Below, piece after piece: positions 1 to 8,700 of a stretch of 64,000 bases of DNA. The position numbers were made by a program, and so were the translations under genes. Each line of letters opens with the position of its first letter. The first letter of the stretch is position 1. The stretch is from Mycobacterium sp. 852002-51057_SCH5723018 (GTDB taxonomy: Bacteria; Actinomycetota; Actinomycetes; Mycobacteriales; Mycobacteriaceae), in NCBI RefSeq assembly GCF_001667035.1, contig NZ_LZIR01000098.1, forward strand, positions 1 to 64,000, written 5' to 3'. The notes below the pieces were generated by a model. That model saw nothing but the letters and a program-made list of their open reading frames with translations. It was not told the origin of the DNA and ran no database searches.

Positions 1-110
1 GCCCCCGGGACACTCTGGCGGGCGGGGGGGGTGCCGGCCCCCCCGGGCGGGGGGGGCGCCCGGCGGGGGGGGTTCCTCCCCCAGCCCGGGGCCCCCCTGG
101 GGGCCCCCCG
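1..110. other. G/C homopolymer-rich low-complexity contig end
   Basis: This stretch is almost entirely G and C in long runs of 5 to 9 identical bases, unlike the rest of the window, which is GC-rich but has normal codon texture. No coding frame with mycobacterial character is visible. It most likely reflects a contig end or poor-quality consensus rather than functional DNA. Confidence 0.6.
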
Positions 111-214
111 TCGATTCCAACGGTTCCAACGGGGTGTCGTGCGCGAAACCCGAGATCACCGAAGCAAAAAGCTGTCCAAGTGATCTCCGGGCAGCGCTGT
201 GATTACCGTCAGCA

Positions 215-1396
215 CTAGTGGCATTCGGGGGCCTGATCGTGGTGCCCGTTTCCGGGCGTGGGCGAGCCGCCCATCATGCGCGCCATCGGAATTCCCCCCG
301 TGGTGACGAACCGGGCTATCAATATCGCCGCGACGACCAGGAACGCGATGTTGAGCCACGTGGTGTAGTTCCACGAGATCGCCGCTTCCATGACCGTCGT
401 ATTGCGCTGCTTCGGAACGAAACCGGCTGTGCCGAAGATAAATTCGACGAGGTAACCGGCGATGGCCATCGCCACGTAAAAGGTGCCCAGCAGCGTCAGC
501 ATCATCCTGGTGCCGTAGTACTTGCGATAGATGTTGAGGATCGGCAGGATCACCAGGTCGGCGTAGATGAACGCGATGACGCCGCCGAAGCTGATTCCCC
601 CGTTCCATAGCACCGCGGCCAGCGGCACGTTGCCGATCGAGCACACGAAGGACACGATCGCCACGATCGGACCGACGAGCGGACCCCACACCGCAGACAA
701 GCCGGGATGATCGGTCAAAAAGAAGCTGCGCCAGAAACTTTCGGGTACCCACGCCGCGATGGCGCCCGCGATCAACAAGCCCAGGACGAGGTCCCGCAGG
801 ATCGCCAACCACTCCATGACGAACACGTGCGACACCGAAGTAAGGCCCTGCGGGGAAAAGAGCCGTTGCCAAAATGACCCGTCCCCATTGATCGACATGT
901 CCATGGCGGCATGGCCTTCCATCGAGCCGGCGATTCCCCGCTCGGCCTGTTCCCGGGCGGCCTCGACGAGCCGGGACCGCACGAACAGCCGGAATAGGAA
1001 AGCGAGCACCACGATCATCAGCGGGCCGCCGACGAATTCCGCGGCCGTGAACTGCCAGCCCATCAGCAGGGCCAGGATGATGCCCAACTCGATCACCAGG
1101 TTGGTGGAGCCGATCTCGAACGCCATCGCGGCGGTGAAGTTGGCGCCCTTGCGGAACAAAGAGCGCGCCAGGGCCACCGCGGCGTACGAGCACGACGACG
1201 ATGCGGCTCCCAGCCCGGCCGACACCGCCAGTGTGCGCGGCCGGTCGTCGCCCATCAGGGACACGATCGTCGAGCGACGCACCACGGCCTGCACCACCGC
1301 CGACAGAGCGAAGCCCAGGATCAACGCCCATAGGATCTCCCACGTCATCGAGCCGGCCAGCCCCAAAGCATGACCGACCGCTGCCAGCACTTTCAC
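215..1396 (-). CDS. Permease of the ArsP/DUF318 (UPF0718) family
   Basis: Predicted 393-residue integral membrane protein with about eight to ten hydrophobic segments in two halves separated by a hydrophilic loop near residues 155-190. Family members export metals, metalloids or related ions; the substrate here is not known. A start at 1426 is possible, but the GTG at 1396 is preferred because GGAGG lies 5 bases before it and the protein then begins MKVLAAVGHALG. The palindrome ATACCCCCGCGGGGTAT (1432-1448), typical of CsoR/RicR/CstR-family operators, lies 36 bases upstream and points to control by copper or a thiol/sulfide signal. The C-terminal tail carries several His residues. It is divergent from sepIVA. 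Confidence 0.8.
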   Translation of the reverse strand: MKVLAAVGHALGLAGSMTWEILWALILGFALSAVVQAVVRRSTIVSLMGDDRPRTLAVSAGLGAASSSCSYAAVALARSLFRKGANFTAAMAFEIGSTNLVIELGIILALLMGWQFTAAEFVGGPLMIVVLAFLFRLFVRSRLVEAAREQAERGIAGSMEGHAAMDMSINGDGSFWQRLFSPQGLTSVSHVFVMEWLAILRDLVLGLLIAGAIAAWVPESFWRSFFLTDHPGLSAVWGPLVGPIVAIVSFVCSIGNVPLAAVLWNGGISFGGVIAFIYADLVILPILNIYRKYYGTRMMLTLLGTFYVAMAIAGYLVEFIFGTAGFVPKQRNTTVMEAAISWNYTTWLNIAFLVVAAILIARFVTTGGIPMARMMGGSPTPGNGHHDQAPECH

Positions 1397-1762
1397 CGAG
1401 TCCTCCGCTTCGCCGCGCTCGCCCACAAGCTATACCCCCGCGGGGTATGGGTCAAGCGCGCCCAACCCCGCGCGGCCACGACGCCCCCCGGCCGGCCATA
1501 GCAAAATCGATGGGGCGAGCGAAGCCCCCTTAGAATGGCTGCACAATCGGCGCGGGGACCGGCAAAGGAGGTGGACTCGGACAACCCCGCGCGGCGTCGG
1601 GACCGCGGCAAGGGCGTGAATCGGGCAAATCGATGGGGCGACGACCGGCGGTTCGGGGCGGCGAATGGCCGACACACCGGCCCGCCACCGTCGTCACAGC
1701 AGTAACAGCAGGCACACTGGTAACAACCAGGATTTTTTGAAAGACGCCAGGAGGGTATCGCC
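1397..1762. other. Divergent intergenic region, permease / sepIVA
   Basis: 366 bases without a convincing gene. It contains the CsoR-like palindrome at 1432-1448, a GC hairpin GGGGC...GCCCC at 1512-1528, and two exact copies of a 15-base word, AAATCGATGGGGCGA, at 1504-1518 and 1627-1641. The ribosome-binding site AGGAGGG for sepIVA lies at its right end. Confidence 0.6.
1432..1448. promoter_or_regulatory. CsoR-family operator palindrome
   Basis: Perfect 7-3-7 inverted repeat: ATACCCC, CGC, GGGGTAT. This matches the G-tract operator form known for CsoR, RicR and CstR repressors. It sits in the leader of the minus-strand permease, where repressor binding would block transcription. No csoR-like gene is present in the window. 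Confidence 0.65.
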
Positions 1763-2500
1763 GTGTACCGAGTTTTTGAAGCGCTGGACGAATTGGGCGC
1801 CATCGTCGAAGAGGCCCGTGGCGTGCCGATGACGGCCGGCTGCGTCGTGCCCCGCGGCGACGTGCTGGAATTGATCGACGACATCAAGGACGCGATCCCC
1901 GGAGAGCTGGACGACGCCCAGGACGTGCTCGACGCCCGTGATTCGATGCTGCAGGACGCCAGGACCCACGCCGAGTCGATGGTGTCCTCGGCGACCACCG
2001 AGTCGGAGTCGATGCTCAACCACGCCCGCGCCGAGGCCGACCGGCTGCTTTCCGACGCCAAATCCCAGGCAGACCGGATGGTGAGCGAGGCGCGCCAGCA
2101 CAGCGAGCGGATGGTCGGAGAGGCGCGCGAGGAGTCGATTCGCATCGCGACGGCGGCCAAACGCGAATACGAGGCCAGCATCAGCCGGGCCCAGGCCGAG
2201 GCCGACCGGCTGATCGAGAACGGGAACATCTCCTACGAGAAGGCCGTCCAGGAGGGCATCAAGGAGCAGCAGCGCCTGGTGTCACAGAACGAGGTGGTCC
2301 AGGCCGCCCACGCCGAGTCCACCCGCCTCATCGACACCGCGCACGCCGAGGCCGACCGGCTGCGCGGCGAGTGCGACATCTACGTCGACAACAAGCTCGC
2401 GGAGTTCGAGGAGTTCCTCAACGGCACGCTGCGGTCCGTGGGGCGCGGTCGCCACCAGCTCCGCACGGCGGCCGGCACGCACGACTACGCGACCCGCTAG
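1763..2500 (+). CDS. sepIVA: Septation protein SepIVA (DivIVA-like coiled coil)
   Basis: 245 residues, the same length as I recall for M. tuberculosis Rv2927c. A short N-terminal domain (YRVFEALDELGAIVEEARG) precedes a long charged coiled coil from about residue 50 to 215, made of repeated HAEADRL- and EARxHSERM-type heptads. In mycobacteria SepIVA is an essential divisome and septation factor related to DivIVA/Wag31 that acts at the inner face of the membrane. The start is GTG with AGGAGGG upstream. It precedes the DUF177-rnc-mutM genes in the same direction, as in other mycobacteria. Confidence 0.9.
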   Translation: MYRVFEALDELGAIVEEARGVPMTAGCVVPRGDVLELIDDIKDAIPGELDDAQDVLDARDSMLQDARTHAESMVSSATTESESMLNHARAEADRLLSDAKSQADRMVSEARQHSERMVGEAREESIRIATAAKREYEASISRAQAEADRLIENGNISYEKAVQEGIKEQQRLVSQNEVVQAAHAESTRLIDTAHAEADRLRGECDIYVDNKLAEFEEFLNGTLRSVGRGRHQLRTAAGTHDYATR

Positions 2501-2539
2501 CGCCTTTCCTTACGCGCCCGGCGCCGTAGGATTTCACCT

Positions 2540-3124
2540 ATGACGCGGCAGCACAGCACCACCAAGCAGCGCCATCCGGCCTCGCCGATGAGGGTCGACA
2601 TCGCCCGGCTCGGCCGGCGTCCGGGGGCGATGGTCACCCTGCGCAACACCGTGCCGAGCCCGTCGCGCATCGGGCTGCCGATGATCGCCATCGACAAGGG
2701 CGCCCCGCTGGAGATGGACTTGCGGGTCGAGTCGGTGTCCGAAGGCGTGCTGGTGACCGGGACTGTCGCGGCGCCCATCGTCGGCGAATGTGCCCGTTGC
2801 CTGACCGCGGTCAACGGTCACGTGCAGGTCGGGTTGACCGAACTGTTCGCCTACCCGGACAGCACGACCGAGGCGACCACCGAGGAAGACGAGGTCGGTC
2901 ACATCGTCGATAACACCATCGACCTCGAGCAGTCCATCGTCGACGCCGTCGGGCTGGAGCTGCCGTTTTCGCCGGTGTGCAGCCCGGATTGCCCGGGCCT
3001 GTGCCCCGAATGCGGCGCCTCGCTGGCGGCCGAGCCCGGCCATCACCACGACCGCATCGACCCGCGCTGGGCCAAGTTGGCTGACCTGCTGCCGGACCCG
3101 GATACCCCGCGGGACCAGCGGTGA
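2540..3124 (+). CDS. DUF177 (YceD) family protein
   Basis: 194 residues, the orthologue of Rv2926c by position. The central DUF177 fold carries CARC near residue 84 and a Cys-rich segment, CSPDCPGLCPECG, near 147-159 that could bind metal. In bacteria this family sits with rpmF or rnc and is linked to 23S rRNA and ribosome biogenesis. Its stop overlaps the GTG start of rnc (GTGA at 3121-3124), so the two are probably translationally coupled. Confidence 0.88.
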   Translation: MTRQHSTTKQRHPASPMRVDIARLGRRPGAMVTLRNTVPSPSRIGLPMIAIDKGAPLEMDLRVESVSEGVLVTGTVAAPIVGECARCLTAVNGHVQVGLTELFAYPDSTTEATTEEDEVGHIVDNTIDLEQSIVDAVGLELPFSPVCSPDCPGLCPECGASLAAEPGHHHDRIDPRWAKLADLLPDPDTPRDQR

Positions 3125-3834
3125 CGTCGCGACAAACCCTGCTCGACGCGCTCGGGGTCGACCTGCCAGAGGAGCTGCTGTCACTGGCGCTGACGCACCG
3201 CAGCTACGCCTACGAGCACGGCGGGCTGCCGACCAACGAGCGGCTCGAATTTCTCGGCGACGCCGTCCTCGGGTTGACCATCACCGACGAGCTCTACCAC
3301 CGTCATCCCGACCGTTCGGAGGGCGACCTGGCCAAGCTGCGGGCTAGCGTGGTCAACACCCAGGCGCTGGCCGACGTCGCACGGAAGCTGACCGACGAGG
3401 GGCTGGGCGTTCACCTGTTGCTCGGCCGCGGCGAGGCCAACACCGGCGGCGCGGACAAGTCGAGCATCCTGGCCGACGGCATGGAATCGCTGCTGGGCGC
3501 CATTTACCTGCAGCACGGGATCGACACGGCCCGCGAGGTGATCCTGCGCTTGTTCGGTCCGCTGCTGGACGCCGCGCCCACGCTGGGGGCGGGCCTGGAC
3601 TGGAAGACCAGCCTGCAGGAGCTGACCGCGGCCCGCGGCATGGGCGCACCGTCCTACATGGTGAGTTCCACCGGACCGGACCACGACAAGGAATTCACCG
3701 CGGTGGTCGTCGTGATGGACACCGAATACGGGTCCGGGGTGGGCCGCTCCAAGAAGGAGGCCGAGCAAAAGGCCGCCGCAGCGACGTGGAAAGTGCTGGA
3801 GACGCTCGACACCGCGGGGAAAACTTCCGTCTGA
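3121..3834 (+). CDS. rnc: Ribonuclease III
   Basis: 237 residues. The catalytic RNase III signature NERLEFLGDAVLG lies at about residues 39-51, with the second acidic pair in the region ADGMESLLGAIYL. A C-terminal double-stranded RNA-binding domain (about 160-230) ends in GVGRSKKEAEQKAAAATW. It cleaves double-stranded RNA during rRNA maturation and mRNA turnover. The start overlaps the preceding gene by 4 bases. It is followed by two tandem copies of a hairpin repeat rather than directly by mutM. Confidence 0.97.
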   Translation: MTSRQTLLDALGVDLPEELLSLALTHRSYAYEHGGLPTNERLEFLGDAVLGLTITDELYHRHPDRSEGDLAKLRASVVNTQALADVARKLTDEGLGVHLLLGRGEANTGGADKSSILADGMESLLGAIYLQHGIDTAREVILRLFGPLLDAAPTLGAGLDWKTSLQELTAARGMGAPSYMVSSTGPDHDKEFTAVVVVMDTEYGSGVGRSKKEAEQKAAAATWKVLETLDTAGKTSV

Positions 3835-3835
3835 A

Positions 3836-3945
3836 TCGATGGTGATGACCCGCTGCGCCCGGCTTCGCCGCGCTTGCGATCATCACTGGATCGATGGTGA
3901 TGACCCGCTGCGCCCGGCTTCGCCGCGCTTGCGATCATCACTGGA
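3836..3945. repeat. Exact 55-bp tandem duplication of a hairpin repeat (family 1)
   Basis: Copies at 3836-3890 and 3891-3945 are identical over 55 bases. Each unit folds with outer arms GTGATGA / TCATCAC and an inner loop stem CGGC-TTC-GCCG. The second copy ends at the A of the mutM ATG. Related units occur at 15122-15233 (inverted) and 28101-28150. It could act as a terminator or processing site between rnc and mutM. Confidence 0.9.
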
Positions 3946-4814
3946 TGCCCGAGCTGCCCGAAGTCGAGGTGGTGCGCCGCGGCTTGGACGCCCACGTGGT
4001 GGGCAAGACGATCACCGCGGTGCGGGTGCACCATCCCCGCGCGGTGCGCCGCCACGAGGCCGGGCCCGCGGACCTCACCGCCCGGCTGCTCGAGGCGAAG
4101 ATCACCGGCACGGGTCGCCGCGGCAAGTACCTGTGGCTGCTGCTGGACGCCGACACGGCGCTCGTCATTCACCTCGGCATGAGCGGGCAGATGCTGCTCG
4201 GCGAGGTGCCGCGCGCCGACCACGTTCGCATCTCGGCGCTGCTCGATGACGGCACCGTGCTGAGCTTCGCCGACCAACGCACCTTCGGCGGGTGGATGCT
4301 GGCCGACCTGGTGGACGTGGACGGGAGCGTGGTGCCGGCGCCCGTCGCCCACCTGGCGCGCGACCCGCTGGATCCCCGGTTTGACGTGGACGCGGTGGTA
4401 AAAGCGTTGCGCCGCAAGCATTCCGAGCTGAAGCGGCAACTGCTCGATCAGCAGGTGGTGTCGGGGATCGGCAACATCTACGCCGACGAGGCGCTGTGGC
4501 GCGCCAAGCTGCACGGTGCGCGGATCGCCGCGACGCTGAGCCGCCGCCAGCTGACCGCCGTGCTGGAGGCCGCCGCGGACGTGATGCGCGACGCGCTGGC
4601 GCAGGGCGGGACGTCGTTCGACTCGCTGTATGTCAACGTCAACGGCGAGTCGGGGTACTTCGACCGGTCCCTGGACGCCTACGGTCGCGAAGGCAAACCC
4701 TGCCGGCGTTGCGGCGCGGTGATGCGCCGGGAGAAGTTCATGAACCGCTCGTCGTTCTACTGCCCGAGATGCCAGCCCCGGCCGCGGGCTTCGAGTGTGA
4801 GCTCAGGGCGTTGA
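3945..4814 (+). CDS. mutM: Formamidopyrimidine-DNA glycosylase
   Basis: 289 residues. The start is fixed by MPELPEVE: removal of Met exposes the catalytic Pro, followed by the conserved Glu. The helix-two-turn-helix segment QVVSGIGNIYADEALW and a C-terminal zinc finger (Cys pairs near 253/256 and 273/276, CRRCG and CPRC) complete the Fpg architecture. It removes oxidised purines such as 8-oxoguanine and nicks the abasic site. An in-frame ATG further upstream lies inside the 55-bp repeat and is rejected. The stop codon lies inside another dispersed repeat at 4803-4840. It is the Rv2924c orthologue. Confidence 0.97.
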   Translation: MPELPEVEVVRRGLDAHVVGKTITAVRVHHPRAVRRHEAGPADLTARLLEAKITGTGRRGKYLWLLLDADTALVIHLGMSGQMLLGEVPRADHVRISALLDDGTVLSFADQRTFGGWMLADLVDVDGSVVPAPVAHLARDPLDPRFDVDAVVKALRRKHSELKRQLLDQQVVSGIGNIYADEALWRAKLHGARIAATLSRRQLTAVLEAAADVMRDALAQGGTSFDSLYVNVNGESGYFDRSLDAYGREGKPCRRCGAVMRREKFMNRSSFYCPRCQPRPRASSVSSGR

Positions 4815-4840
4815 GTGTGCGGACACGGTGGCGACACGCC
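4803..4840. repeat. Dispersed 38-bp repeat (family 2), copy 1
   Basis: This copy matches 50491-50528 at 32 of 38 positions, sharing TCAGGGC, TTGAGTGTGC and GACACGCC. It overlaps the 3' end of mutM and supplies its TGA stop codon. In both places it lies immediately at or after the end of a gene. Confidence 0.7.
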
Positions 4841-4880
4841 GAGCCACGCCACCCAGGATTCACACCGGTAGAAATGAGCC

Positions 4881-5294
4881 ATGACCGAACTGTGGGTGGA
4901 ACGCACGGGATCCCGCCGCTACACCGGGTATAGCTCGCGCGGCGCGCAGGTACTCGTCGGCTCCGAGGACGTCGACGGGGTCTTCACGCCCGGCGAGCTG
5001 CTCAAGATCGCGCTCGCCGCCTGCAGCGGCATGTCCACTGACGAGCCGCTGGCCCGCCGGCTCGGCGAGGACTACAAGGCGGTGGTCAAAGTGTCTGGCC
5101 CCGCCGACCGCGAGCAGGAACGCTATCCGCTACTCGAGGAGACGCTCGAGCTGGACTTGTCCGGGCTCTCCGACGACGAGAAGCAACGCGTGCTGGTGGT
5201 GGTCAGCCGGGCCGTCGAGCTGGTCTGCACCGTCGGGCGCACGCTGCAGTCCGGGACGAAGGTCAACTTCGAGGTCGCCGATGTCGGAGCCTGA
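4881..5294 (+). CDS. OsmC family protein
   Basis: 137 residues. The two redox-active Cys residues of OsmC/Ohr proteins are seen in LAACSGMS (about 48) and ELVCTVGR (about 116). The family reduces organic hydroperoxides using thiols. It is the Rv2923c orthologue by position. The last codons overlap the start of acyP by 14 bases, so the pair is probably co-translated. A placement among DNA repair genes is compatible with oxidative damage defence, but that is inference. Confidence 0.9.
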   Translation: MTELWVERTGSRRYTGYSSRGAQVLVGSEDVDGVFTPGELLKIALAACSGMSTDEPLARRLGEDYKAVVKVSGPADREQERYPLLEETLELDLSGLSDDEKQRVLVVVSRAVELVCTVGRTLQSGTKVNFEVADVGA

Positions 5295-5562
5295 CGTCCG
5301 GCTGACCGCCTGGGTGCACGGGAGGGTCCAGGGGGTCGGCTTCCGCTGGTGGACCCGCTGCCGTGCGCTGGAGCTCGGCCTCACCGGGTACGCGGCCAAC
5401 CAGGCCGACGGCCGCGTGCTGGTGGTCGCGCAGGGACCGCGCGAGGCGGGCGAGAAACTGCTGCAGCTGTTGGACGGCGGCGACGCCCCCGGCCGGGTCG
5501 ACAGGGTGGTCGCCGACTGGTCGCAGCCGCAGGAGCGGTTCGAGGGTTTCGTCGAGCGGTAG
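5281..5562 (+). CDS. acyP: Acylphosphatase
   Basis: 93 residues, the normal length for the family. It contains the signature VHGRVQGVGFRWW with catalytic Arg22 and the second motif GYAANQADGRV with catalytic Asn40. It hydrolyses the carboxyl-phosphate bond of acyl phosphates. The ATG overlaps the end of the OsmC gene. It is the Rv2922A orthologue. Confidence 0.95.
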   Translation: MSEPDVRLTAWVHGRVQGVGFRWWTRCRALELGLTGYAANQADGRVLVVAQGPREAGEKLLQLLDGGDAPGRVDRVVADWSQPQERFEGFVER

Positions 5563-5726
5563 CGCCGGCGCTAGCAAGTCTCAGGAGCAACCAACGCCCC
5601 ATCTCCAGTGACTGATGTGGCCGCTGTGGCCAGTGCGTCGGACTGTGAACGGCAAGCGAATTTCAGGCAGCCCGACACCCCTCGGTGCGCCGGGCGGGGC
5701 CGATTTGAGCGGTAGTCTGGCTGGCC

Positions 5727-8700
5727 GTGTACCTCAAGAGTCTGACGCTGAAGGGCTTCAAGTCCTTCGCATCGCCGACGACTCTGCGCTTCGAGCCCGG
5801 CATCACCGCCGTCGTCGGACCCAACGGGTCGGGCAAGTCCAACGTCGTCGACGCCCTGGCGTGGGTGATGGGGGAGCAGGGGGCAAAGACGCTGCGCGGC
5901 GGCAAGATGGAAGACGTCATCTTCGCCGGCACCTCCTCGCGGGCCCCGCTGGGCCGCGCCGAGGTCACCGTCACCATCGACAACTCCGACAACGCGCTGC
6001 CGATCGAGTACTCCGAGGTGTCGATCACCCGCCGGATGTTCCGCGACGGGGCCAGCGAATACGAAATCAACGGCGCCAGTTGCCGTTTGATGGATGTCCA
6101 GGAACTGCTGAGCGACTCCGGGATCGGCCGTGAGATGCACGTCATCGTCGGGCAGGGCAAGCTCGACGAGATCCTGCAGTCGCGGCCGGAGGACCGCCGC
6201 GCGTTCATCGAAGAGGCCGCGGGCGTGCTCAAGCACCGCAAGCGCAAGGAAAAGGCGCTGCGCAAACTCGACGCGATGCAGGCGAACCTGGCCCGGCTCA
6301 GCGACCTGACCACCGAACTGCGCCGCCAGCTCAAACCGTTGGGCCGTCAGGCCGAGGTTGCCCGGCGTGCGCAGACCATCCAGGCCGACCTGCGTGACGC
6401 CAAATTGCGGCTGGCCGCCGACGACCTGGTCAACCGGCAGACCGAGCGCGACGCGATCTTCGAGGCCGAGGCCACCCTGCGCCGTGAGCACGACGAGGCC
6501 GCCGCCCGCCTGGCGGTGGCCTCCGAGGAACTGACCGCGCACGAGACCGCGCTGGCCGACCTGTCTGTTCGGGCCGAATCCGTGCAACAGACCTGGTTCG
6601 GGTTGTCGGCCCTGGCCGAACGCGTGGGCGCCACGGTGCGCATCGCCAGCGAACGCGCCCAGCATCTCGACGTCGAGCCCGTGACCACCGGCGATACGGA
6701 TCCAGACGCGCTGGAAGCCGAGGCCCAGCGGGTGGAAGCGGCCGAGCAGCAGCTGCTGGCGGAGCTGGCCGCGGCGCGCAACCGGCTGGACGCCGCCCGC
6801 GCCGATCTCGCCGAACGAGACCGCGAGGCCGCCGAGGCGGACCGGGCGCACCTGGCGGCGGTGCGGGCCGAGGCGGACCGGCGCGAGGGCCTGGCGCGGC
6901 TGGCCGGCCAGGTGGAGACCATGCGGGCGCGCGTCGAATCGATCGACGACAGCGTCGCGCGCCTGTCCGAGCGCATCGAGCAGGCCGCCACCCGGGCCCA
7001 GCAGACCCGGGCGGAATTCGAAACAGTGCAGGCCCGCGTCGCCGAGCTCGATCAGGGCGAGGTGGGCCTCGACGAGCACCACGAGCGGACCGTCGCCGCG
7101 CTGCGGCTGGCCGACGAACGCGTCGCCGAACTGCAGTCGGCCGAGCGGGGCGCCGAACGGGAAGTGGCGTCGCTGCGGGCCCGCATCGACGCCCTCTCGG
7201 TGGGGCTGGAGCGCAAGGACGGCGCGGCCTGGCTCACCGAAAACCGTGCTGGGGCAGGCCTTTTCGGGCCGATCGCCAAGCTGGTCAAGGTCCGGTCCGG
7301 GTACGAGGCGGCGCTGGCCGCAGTGCTCGGGTCGGCGGCCGACGCCCTGGCCGCCGAGAGTTTCGGCGCGGCCCGCTCGGCCGTCGCCGCGCTGAAGGAA
7401 GCCGACGGCGGCCGGGCGGCCCTGGTGTTGGGCGACTGGCCGGCCGAACCGCCCGCGCATGCCGCGGCGCTGCCCGACGGCGCGTTGTGGGCGCTCGACC
7501 TGGTCGAGGCGCCGCCGCGGCTGCGTGGCGCGATCATCGCCATGCTTTCGGGCGTCGCGGTGGTCGACCACCTGGGCGCCGCGCTGGACCTGGTGGCCGC
7601 CCGTCCCGAGTTGCGCGCCGTCACGCTCGACGGCGATCTCGTCGGCGCCGGCTGGGTCAGCGGGGGTTCCGACCGCAAGCTGTCGACGCTGGAGCTCACC
7701 TCCGAAATCGACCGGGCCGCCACCGAGCTGGCCGCCGCCGAGGCGCAGGTGGCTCAGCTGAGCGCGGCGCTGTCCGGGGCGCTGACCGAGCAGGCCGCCC
7801 GCCAGGATTCGGCCGAGCAGGCGCTGGCCGCCCTCAACGAGTCCGACACCGCGATCTCGGCGATGTACGAGCAGCTGGGCCGGATCGGGCAGGATGCCCG
7901 CGCTGCCGACGACGACTGGAGCCGGTTGCTGCACCAGCGCGAGGAGCTGGAGGCGGGGCGCGCGCAGACCGTCGAAGAGGTCACCGAGCTGGAAACCCGG
8001 CTGCGCAACGCCCAGGAGACCCGGCCGACAGACGCGGGCGAACCGGACCCGGCAATGGGGCGCCAGCAGATCGCCGCCGCGGCCGAAAACGCCCGGCGCG
8101 TCGAGGTGGAGGCCCGGCTCGCCGTGCGGACCGCCGAGGAGCGCGCCAACGCGGTGCGCGGGCGCGCTGACTCGCTGCGTCGCGCGGCCGCCGCCGAACG
8201 CGAGACGCGGCTGCGGGCCCAGCAGGCGCACGCGGCGCGGCTGCGCGCGGCCACGGTGGCCGCGGCGGTCGCCGACGCCGGGCGGCTGCTGGCGGCGCGG
8301 CTGGGCCGGGTGGTTGACGCGGCGTCGGCGATCCGCGACGCCCTGATCGCCGAGCGCCAGGAGCGTTCGGCGGCGATGGCTGCGGTGCGCGACGAGGTGA
8401 ACGCGTTGGGCGCCCGGGTGGCCACGCTGACCGACGCGCTGCACCGCGACGAGGTGGCCAATGCCCAGGCGGCCCTGCGCATCGAGCAGCTCGAGCAGCT
8501 GGTGCTCGAGCAGTTCGGGATGGCGCCGGCCGACCTGGTCGCCGAGTACGGCCCTCAGGTCGCGCTGCCGCCGACCGAGCTGGAAATGACCGAATACTCC
8601 CAGGCCCGCGAGCGCGGCGAGCAGGTGTACGCGCCCGCCCCGATTCCTTACGACCGGGCCACCCAGGAGCGCCGCGCCAAGCGCGCCGAGCGCGAGCTCG

